Below the pieces are notes generated by a model that saw only the letters and a list, made by a program, of their open reading frames with translations, searched no databases and had not been told where the DNA came from. The translations under genes and the position numbers were made by a program. Shown one piece after another: positions 52,742 to 58,536 of a DNA stretch of 58,536 bases (position 1 is the stretch's first letter; every line of letters starts with the position of its first letter). The DNA is from Oscillospiraceae bacterium (lineage in GTDB: Bacteria > Bacillota > Clostridia > Oscillospirales > Oscillospiraceae): NCBI GenBank assembly GCA_018385135.1, contig JAHAWY010000054.1, forward strand, positions 1 through 58,536. Direction: 5' to 3'.

Positions 52742-53617
52742 ATGGAATTTTTTGTTTCTCAAATTCTATCCGGCATTTCCGTCGGAGGACAATATGCGCT
52801 TATCGCCATAGGCTACACAATGGTTTATGGTATTTTGCGCCTTATCAACTTTGCCCACGGCGATGTTTTTATGGTCGCAGGACTGATGATGATTTATCTT
52901 TCTGCCTCCGTTCCCATATATATCGCCATTCCGCTGGTCCTTTTACTGACGGTTCTGCTAGGCTTTACGATTGAATCTGCGGCGTATAAGCCCTTGCGTG
53001 ACGCGCCCCGTATGTCTGTTATGATTTCAGCCATAGGCGTGTCATATCTGCTGCAAAACCTTGCTCTTTACATCACTGGTGGTCAGCCCACGCAGTATGT
53101 TACAATCCCTTTCATCTCGGAGTCTGTCACCATATTCGGCGCAACCACAAAGTGGGTCACGCTCATTACTCCCGTATTGGTGCTGCTTTTGGTCGTTGCC
53201 CTGTCCATGCTTATTCAACACACTAAGGTCGGCATGGCGATGCGCGCCGTTTCCAAGGATTTTGAAACCAGTCGTCTTATGGGCATTAAGGTAAATACCG
53301 TTATCAGCGCAACCTTTGTTATAGGCTCTTTCCTTGCCGCGGTTGGCTCAATGCTTTATTTTACCAACTACCCCACTGTTGTTCCGACCTCAGGTGCCAT
53401 GCCGGGACTCAAGGCGTTTGTTGCGGCGGTGTTCGGCGGAATAGGCTCTGTTCCCGGCGCGGTTTTGGGTGCATTTATAATAGGTATCTGCGAAACCTTC
53501 ATCAAAGGCTCGGACTTCACCGTATTCTCCGATGCTTTTACCTTCGCTCTGCTTATCATAATTCTTGTGGTTAAGCCCACCGGTCTGTTCGGTGAGAAGA
53601 CCACTGATAAGGTCTAA
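52742..53617 (+). CDS. livH: Branched-chain amino acid ABC transporter permease LivH
   Basis: Inner-membrane permease (291 aa) with about eight helices. The start ATG 52742, 8 bases after GGGGAGG, gives MEFFVSQILSGISVGGQYALIAIGYTMVYGILRLINFAHGD, the family opening; the open frame upstream overlaps the hairpins and is not coding. The EAA-like loop for contact with the ATPases lies near KDFETSRLMGIKVNTVIS. It ends KPTGLFGEK. LivM follows by 13 bases. Confidence 0.95.
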   Translation: MEFFVSQILSGISVGGQYALIAIGYTMVYGILRLINFAHGDVFMVAGLMMIYLSASVPIYIAIPLVLLLTVLLGFTIESAAYKPLRDAPRMSVMISAIGVSYLLQNLALYITGGQPTQYVTIPFISESVTIFGATTKWVTLITPVLVLLLVVALSMLIQHTKVGMAMRAVSKDFETSRLMGIKVNTVISATFVIGSFLAAVGSMLYFTNYPTVVPTSGAMPGLKAFVAAVFGGIGSVPGAVLGAFIIGICETFIKGSDFTVFSDAFTFALLIIILVVKPTGLFGEKTTDKV

Positions 53618-53630
53618 AGGGGGCGAAACA

Positions 53631-54836
53631 ATGATTAGAGAAAAGCAAAGTAAAACGGGTGCCTGGCGAGCTTTCGGCATCATAGTGGTTATCCTTGCCA
53701 TTGTACTCCTTCTTGAAAACACCCTAAAGCCAACGTCAATTCTTTTTGCCGTTTTGAAAAAGGGTGCGGTTTATTCCCTTGTTGCAGTTTCCATGAACCT
53801 TCTTAACGGCTTTACGGGGCTGTTCTCTCTGGGTCAGGCGGGCTTTATGCTTCTCGGCGCTTACACCTACGGAATTCTGATGATTCCCTCTGAAGCGCGC
53901 GACAGCGTTTATTACATTTACGGCGGCTCTGCCATCAGCAGCTCCGTGCCGGAGCTGCTTGAGCGCCTTTTTGGTGAAACAGGCGCGGGAACTGCGGTCA
54001 GCCTCGTTTTAGGACTTATTATCGTGCTCATTGCTGCCGGACTTGTTGCTTCGCTTTTTGCGTGGCTCATCGGTCTGCCGGTGCTGCGCTTGAAGTCCGA
54101 CTATCTGGCAATAGCCACTCTCGGCTTTGCCGAGATCATCCGTGCCGTTTTCCAGTGGGATGTGCTCGGCAGAGTTACAAACGGCGCGAATATGCTTAAA
54201 AGCTTCCCCAACTTCAACAGCTTTAACATCAAAAACGCGGCCGGAGAGGTAGTTCTCAGACTATCGACCTTTGTGCCGGTGCTGATTGTGTCAATATGCG
54301 TGCTGCTCATCATCCTGCTCATCAACTCCTCCTACGGTCGCGCTTTCAAGGCAATCCGTGACGACGAGATCGCGGCGGAGGCAATGGGCATTAACCTTGC
54401 CAAGCACAAGCGGATGAGTTTTATCATCAGCTCCTTCTTTGCCGGCATCGGCGGCGCGCTGTTTGCCATGTTTTCAACAACCGTTCAGGCAAAGCCCTTT
54501 ACCTCGGCGATGACATATGAGATACTCCTCATTGTTGTCATCGGCGGCATCGGCTCCGTTTCGGGAAGCTGCATCGCGGCGCTGCTTTACACCGCCAGCT
54601 CCGAGTGGTGGCTGAGATTTTTGGACAACGAAATGTATGTCGGCGCGTTCAAGGTTCCGCTGCTTCGCAACGGATTCCGTATGGTCGTTTTCTCTGTTAT
54701 CATCATGATTGTGGTGCTGTTCTTCCGTCAGGGCATCATGGGCAACCGTGAGCTTACGGATGTGTTCGGCAGCAGGCGAAAGCGGCTGAAAAAGGCTCAG
54801 AAAGAAGATAAAAACGGGGGTGAGGACAATGGCTGA
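53631..54836 (+). CDS. livM: Branched-chain amino acid ABC transporter permease LivM
   Basis: Second permease (401 aa) with about nine helices. The start ATG 53631 follows a GGGGGCG stretch. Landmarks: LNGFTGLFSLGQAGFMLLGAYTYG, LPVLRLKSDYLAIATLGFAEIIRAVF, the cytoplasmic loop GRAFKAIRDDEIAAEAMGINLAKHKRMSF and a conserved glycine patch VVIGGIGSVSGS. The charged tail RRKRLKKAQKEDKNGGED is longer than in many relatives. Overlaps livG by 8 bases. Confidence 0.95.
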   Translation: MIREKQSKTGAWRAFGIIVVILAIVLLLENTLKPTSILFAVLKKGAVYSLVAVSMNLLNGFTGLFSLGQAGFMLLGAYTYGILMIPSEARDSVYYIYGGSAISSSVPELLERLFGETGAGTAVSLVLGLIIVLIAAGLVASLFAWLIGLPVLRLKSDYLAIATLGFAEIIRAVFQWDVLGRVTNGANMLKSFPNFNSFNIKNAAGEVVLRLSTFVPVLIVSICVLLIILLINSSYGRAFKAIRDDEIAAEAMGINLAKHKRMSFIISSFFAGIGGALFAMFSTTVQAKPFTSAMTYEILLIVVIGGIGSVSGSCIAALLYTASSEWWLRFLDNEMYVGAFKVPLLRNGFRMVVFSVIIMIVVLFFRQGIMGNRELTDVFGSRRKRLKKAQKEDKNGGEDNG

Positions 54837-55677
54837 AAATATCCTCCGGCTTGATGATGTCACCATGCAGTTCGGCGGCGTCGTCGCTGTCAACAACCTC
54901 TCGCTTGAGGTAAATAAAGGTGAAATCGTTGCCCTGATCGGTCCCAACGGAGCCGGAAAAACAACTGCGTTCAACTGCATCACAGGCGTATATGAGCCTA
55001 CCAACGGCGTTGTTAGCTTTTTTGGCAAGCCCATAGTTGCTAACCATCCCCGCGGTAAGATGAAGAAAACCTACGCGGGTGAAAACGCCCTTAAATACAC
55101 CAAGCTAAAAACGATAGACCCGACTCCCGACGAGATTACAAAGCTCGGCATAGCCCGAACTTTCCAGAACATTCGCCTTTGGAAGTCAATGACCGTTTTT
55201 GATAATGTTCTTACCGCCAAGCATATGCGTGCAAAGCAAAATGTGTTTTCGGCAACTCTGCGCATCAGCGCGGCCGAGGAGCGGCGTATGCGCGAGGAGA
55301 CGATGGCGCTGCTTGAGGAGCAGGATCTTGCCCGCTATGCCGACGATTTGGCAACCAGCCTGCCGTACGGACTTCAGCGCCGTCTGGAAATCGCACGAGC
55401 GCTTGCCACCGAGCCTCAGCTTCTTCTGCTCGACGAGCCTGCCGCCGGCATGAATCCGCAGGAAACTCAAGAGCTTGGTGAGTTTATTGTTGAGATTAAG
55501 AATAAATATGACCTTACAATATTTATGATCGAGCACCACATGGATTTGGTCATGCAGTTTTCCGACCGCATCTATGTTATAGACTTCGGAAAGCTCATAT
55601 GCGCAGGAACGCCCGAATCTGTTCAGGCTGACCCGCGCGTAATCGACGCGTATTTGGGGGTGTCAGAGCATGAGTGA
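54829..55677 (+). CDS. livG: Branched-chain amino acid ABC transporter ATPase LivG
   Basis: First ATPase subunit (282 aa). Start ATG 54829 follows GGGGGTGAGG. Walker A GPNGAGKTT, Q-loop in FQNIRLWKSM, signature SLPYGLQRRLEIARALA (LivG form), Walker B LLLLDEPAAGMNP and switch His in IEHHMDLVM are visible. An insert rich in Lys (RGKMKKTYAGENALKYTKLKTI) precedes the Q-loop. The stop overlaps the livF start by 8 bases. Confidence 0.96.
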   Translation: MAENILRLDDVTMQFGGVVAVNNLSLEVNKGEIVALIGPNGAGKTTAFNCITGVYEPTNGVVSFFGKPIVANHPRGKMKKTYAGENALKYTKLKTIDPTPDEITKLGIARTFQNIRLWKSMTVFDNVLTAKHMRAKQNVFSATLRISAAEERRMREETMALLEEQDLARYADDLATSLPYGLQRRLEIARALATEPQLLLLDEPAAGMNPQETQELGEFIVEIKNKYDLTIFMIEHHMDLVMQFSDRIYVIDFGKLICAGTPESVQADPRVIDAYLGVSEHE

Positions 55678-56380
55678 AACTATCCTCAGCATAAAAGACC
55701 TTAGAGTATCATACGGCGGAATTGAGGCGGTCAAGGGCATTTCCTTTGATGTTCCCAAAGGCGATATAGTTACTCTTATCGGCGCAAACGGCGCGGGAAA
55801 AAGCTCGACCCTGCGTGCCATTGCGGGTCTTGTTAAGCCCAAAAGCGGCACCATTAGCTTTGAGGGTAAAAATCTTGCGGGTATGGACACCTCTGATATC
55901 GTTAAAAACGGTGTTACCCTTGTTCCAGAGGGACGCCATGTTTTTCCGGATCTTACGGTGCTTGAAAACCTCAAGATAGGAGCATACCTTCGTAAGGACA
56001 AGCTTGATGACGATATTGCATGGGTATACGACCTGTTTCCGCGCTTAAAGGAGCGCTCGTGGCAGGCTGCGGGAACTCTTTCCGGCGGCGAGCAGCAGAT
56101 GCTCGCGGTTGGTCGCGCGCTGATGAGCCGCCCAAAGCTTATGATGATGGACGAGCCCTCTTTGGGGCTTGCTCCGCTGGTCGTCAAGGGTATTTTTGAT
56201 ATAATCAAGGAAGTCAACAAGCAGGGCGTTACGATTTTGCTCATAGAGCAGAATGCAAACATGGCTCTGCACACTGCGGATATGGGCTATGTGCTTGAGA
56301 CCGGCAGTATAACAATGTCCGGTCCCGGCAAGGAGCTTCTCGCGGATGAGGCTATAAAAAAAGCCTACCTCGGCAAATAA
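55670..56380 (+). CDS. livF: Branched-chain amino acid ABC transporter ATPase LivF
   Basis: Second ATPase subunit (236 aa), paired with LivG. Walker A GANGAGKSS, Q-loop near LVPEGRHVFPDLTV, signature LSGGEQQMLAVGRAL, Walker B MMMDEPSLGLAPL and the switch region LLIEQNANMAL are in order. Ends GKELLADEAIKKAYLGK. Last gene of the operon, ended by a long terminator. Confidence 0.97.
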   Translation: MSETILSIKDLRVSYGGIEAVKGISFDVPKGDIVTLIGANGAGKSSTLRAIAGLVKPKSGTISFEGKNLAGMDTSDIVKNGVTLVPEGRHVFPDLTVLENLKIGAYLRKDKLDDDIAWVYDLFPRLKERSWQAAGTLSGGEQQMLAVGRALMSRPKLMMMDEPSLGLAPLVVKGIFDIIKEVNKQGVTILLIEQNANMALHTADMGYVLETGSITMSGPGKELLADEAIKKAYLGK

Positions 56381-56401
56381 GAAAGCGCTTTTGTACAAAA
56401 A

Positions 56402-56452
56402 CGCACCCCGCTTTACAGATGGCATTGCTAACCGTCTGTAAGGCGGGGTGCG
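56402..56452 (+). terminator. Terminator of the liv operon
   Basis: CGCACCCCGC (56402-56411) and GCGGGGTGCG (56443-56452) pair perfectly, extended by TTACAGA/TCTGTAA; GCGTTTATT follows. Confidence 0.88.
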
Positions 56453-56528
56453 GCGTTTATTCCCGAATACTGAAATGTCGGAACAAAATATGATGATTAA
56501 TCTCCGAAGCATAATTAGAATAACAAGA

Positions 56529-56559
56529 AAAATCCCGCAATCGTAATGACTGCAGGATT
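56529..56559 (+). terminator. Second terminator near the edge of the mobile-element remnant
   Basis: AAATCCCGCAATC pairs with GACTGCAGGATTT (G-T pairs), loop 5, followed by ACTGTTTTTT. Not needed by livF, so it probably belonged to an older neighbour. Confidence 0.65.
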
Positions 56560-56568
56560 TACTGTTTT

Positions 56569-56754
56569 TTGAAAGTAGTGACAAACTTTGATACGAAATG
56601 CACACCTCGCCGACTTTTGCAGTACATTCTTGTTCGTGATAATGGGAAACAGGCACTTTTGAAATATGTATATGAGGATGGCTGTTACAGGCTTTATGCC
56701 GACAATATGCTGCTTGGAATCATCAAGAAGTATATTGCAGATTATGACGAGTAG
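56569..56754 (+). pseudogene. Fragment of a phage/plasmid (P4-type) primase
   Basis: A 61-codon piece with YVYEDGCYRLYADNMLLGIIKKYIADYDE, followed after an in-frame TAG by LVKMSKVNEVLQHITTDL and another stop. This resembles the N-terminal region of virus-type helicase-primases carried by integrative elements. The rest of the gene is missing, and only about 90 residues are recognisable across both stops. It precedes a Tn916-like integrase. The gap from 56755 to 56880 holds the tail of the fragment and the integrase leader. Confidence 0.6.
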
Positions 56755-56880
56755 CTTGTGAAGATGAGTAAGGTTAATGAGGTGCTTCAGCACATCACAA
56801 CAGACCTTACATAAGCTGATTATCCGTGTAGCCTTTGAAAAGTATTTATTGCACCATCCAGAGTTAAGGAGGCAGGTATA

Positions 56881-58177
56881 ATGGCGAAAGCAGGCAGAGG
56901 ACAGACAAGGCGTGATTCCAAACGAAGAGTTCTTCGTCCGGGAGAGAGCGTCAGAGCAGATGGAAAATACCAATACAAATATCATATTGATGGCAAACCA
57001 CATTTTGTCTACAGTTGGAAATTAGAGCCAACGGATAAATTGCCAAAGGGCAAAAAGCCATGCTTGTCACTCCGGGAACTTGAGAAACAGGTTAATTCTG
57101 AAATAGAAACACTTCCGAATATGTCAGATGGTCAAATGACTATATGTGAACTTGTAGACCGATACCTCAAAACCAAGACAGGAGTACGACAGAGTACCAA
57201 GCAGGGATATGTCACAGTGCAAAGAGTTCTTGCCAAAGAGCCTTTTGGCAAGAAGACAATCCGAAGTGTGAAAACATCAGATGCAAAGCTGTTCCTTATC
57301 AAACTGCAGCAGGAAGACGGTAAAAGTTACAGTTCCATCCACACTATCCGAGGAGTTTTAAGACCTGCATTTCAGATGGCGGTGGATGACGATATTATTG
57401 TAAAGAATCCATTTGGATTCCAGCTTGCCGGAGTTGTGGTAAATGATTCGGTAACAAGAGAGGCTATCAGCAAGGACCAGATGAGAAAGTTCTTGAAATT
57501 TGTGCATGACGATGTGGTGTACTGCAAATATTATGAAGTGGTTTGTATTCTATTTCATACAGGAATGCGAATATCCGAATTCTGTGGTCTGACACTGAAA
57601 GACATTGATTTGGAGAAGCGAATTGTAAATATCGACCATCAGCTACAAAGAACATCGGATATGCGGTACATCATAGAAACTACAAAGACGGATGCCGGAA
57701 CAAGGAAACTTCCAATCACTGAGGATGTGGCACAGATGTTTCAGGCAATCATTGAGGACAGAATACCTCCCAAGGTTGAAAAGGTAATTGATGGTTATAG
57801 CGGATTTCTTTTCTATGATGAGAACGATATGCCACTTGTGGCAATGCACTGGCAGCATAGATTCAATCACATGGTCGGCAGGTACAATGACATCTACCGG
57901 GTACAAATGCCGAATATTACGGCCTAATGTGTGCCGACATACCTATTGTTCCAATATGGCAAAATCGGGAATGAATCCAAAGACATTGCAGTACCTCATG
58001 GGACATTCGGATATTTCAGTCACGATGAATGTGTACACGCATATCAGCTTTGATGATGCAGAGGAAGAATTGAATAGGATGGAAGAATTTCGGAAAGTAC
58101 AGGCAGAGATTGAGAAGAAGAATGAGAAACCGATGTCGCAGAAAATGTTAAGGCAATTTAATATAGAAGATGGATGA
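56881..58177 (+). pseudogene. int: Tn916-family tyrosine integrase, frameshifted
   Basis: Tyrosine recombinase of the Tn916 type. Intact part: an N-terminal arm-binding domain (RRDSKRRVLRPGESVRADGKY with YKYHIDGKPHFVYSWKLEPTDK), a SAM-like core-binding domain (ICELVDRYLKTKTGVRQSTKQGY) and the catalytic half with Arg230 in HTGMRISEF and Lys in TKTDAGTRKLPI. At 57921-57922 one extra G in ACGGCCT shifts the frame, and a TAA follows. Dropping one G restores PNITPNVCRHTYC, and the other frame continues with the catalytic His-Arg (VCRHTYC), LMGHSDIS and the nucleophile Tyr in MNVYTHIS to 58177. Without repair the first product ends at residue 348 without the nucleophile. AGGAGG precedes the ATG. 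Confidence 0.9.
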
Positions 58178-58233
58178 CGCTCTGGTTTTATGGCTAGGGC
58201 GTTATTATTGTGGAAAAGACCGAGTTTTTCTGA

Positions 58234-58239
58234 TATAAT
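58234..58239 (+). promoter_or_regulatory. Extended -10 upstream of the last gene
   Basis: TATAAT preceded by TGA (TGATATAAT, 58231-58239). A good -35 is not seen at the normal distance. A stem GCTACC-AAT-GGTAGC (58281-58295) then ACTTTTT lies between it and the gene. Confidence 0.45.
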
Positions 58240-58319
58240 TACAGCATATGCTGATTCGGTTACCAAGATTAAAATGTCAGGCTACCAATGGTAGCACTTT
58301 TTAAAGGAGGTTGATGATT

Positions 58320-58536
58320 ATGAATCATTACGAAGAAGGCATTAATGCAATGTGGGAAGATGTAGAAGGCAAAAAGCCTGAACCTGTTCACCTTCCATCT
58401 GACGAAGAAAGATGGAAGGAATTTGTTGAGGAGTATAGTCATAGCGGGTATCTTGTTCAATCTGAGTTTGGTGCTATTGATACAACAGATGATGCTATGA
58501 AGGACGTGGCTGGTGGAGAAAACTTATCTTATGAGG
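58320..58536 (+). CDS. Hypothetical acidic protein, cut by the window end
   Basis: Starts at ATG 58320 after AAAGGAGG (8 bases) and is open to the end (72 codons seen). It reads MNHYEEGINAMWEDVEGKKP, then PVHLPSDEERWKEFVEEYSHSGY and a Gly/Asp-rich stretch. Acidic, with two Trp residues and no membrane helix. I do not recognise a family. It lies just beyond the integrase, so it may be chromosomal DNA next to the element end or cargo. Confidence 0.6.
   Translation, partial: MNHYEEGINAMWEDVEGKKPEPVHLPSDEERWKEFVEEYSHSGYLVQSEFGAIDTTDDAMKDVAGGENLSYE

Overview
The window is a piece of chromosome from an anaerobic, probably spore-forming member of the Clostridia; the gene order smc-ftsY-rdgB-yhbY-nadD/yqeK-LCP-rsfS-leuS and the protein flavour suggest an Oscillospirales-type gut bacterium. 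That placement is inference. The supporting signs are an oxygen-sensitive ribonucleotide reductase (NrdD/NrdG), a SpoIIQ-like degenerate LytM protein, an iron-sulfur serine dehydratase, an SLH-anchored autolysin-like protein and strong Shine-Dalgarno sites. No recognisable phage, CRISPR array or antiviral locus is present.

Layout. (1) 1-5.7 kb is accessory: a secreted subtilase, a fragment of a RecD-like helicase, a three-gene minus-strand operon (small DNA-binding protein, a serine resolvase broken by an in-frame amber codon, an OB-fold membrane protein) between a clear promoter and terminator, a decayed stretch, a membrane protein, and a divergent cupin / DUF421 pair. (2) 5.8-6.1 kb holds tRNA-Ser(UGA) and tRNA-Ser(GCU). 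(3) 6.4-17.3 kb is a housekeeping run for chromosome segregation, protein targeting, nucleotide sanitation, NAD synthesis, ribosome maturation and leucyl-tRNA synthesis, including a NadD-YqeK fusion. (4) 17.3-21.6 kb, minus strand, is the anaerobic deoxynucleotide module nrdG-nrdD-trxB; NrdD carries a fused C-terminal redoxin domain and its promoter carries NrdR-box-like sites. (5) 21.8-28.5 kb has a glycosyltransferase, TrmL and the lower-glycolysis cluster pgk-tpiA-gpmI-eno. (6) 28.6-38.2 kb has the SpoIIQ-like protein, PepT, pyridoxal kinase, serine dehydratase, cysteine desulfurase, MtaB and serC-serA. (7) 38.3-44.5 kb has the large SLH protein, a P-type ATPase and RNase P RNA. (8) 44.6-49.4 kb is a methionine/methyl-folate operon with a split cobalamin methionine synthase. 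(9) 49.4-56.4 kb has a CNNM/CorC-type membrane protein, preceded by a possible 42-aa CxxC mini-protein, and a complete branched-chain amino acid ABC transporter. (10) 56.5-58.5 kb is the edge of a decayed Tn916-like element: a primase fragment, a frameshifted integrase and the start of one further gene.

How the parts connect. NrdG activates NrdD, and the fused redoxin plus TrxB offers an NADPH route for re-reducing NrdD. PdxK makes PLP used by SerC and the cysteine desulfurase. SerA/SerC make serine and SdaA breaks it down to pyruvate, next to the lower-glycolysis genes. The metH reactivation domain, MetH and the homocysteine-methyltransferase/MetF fusion form one methylation unit. Nothing here is a wholly unknown system. 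The most rewarding places are the NrdD-redoxin/NrdR locus, the CxxC mini-ORF in the CNNM leader, and the two decayed mobile-element regions.
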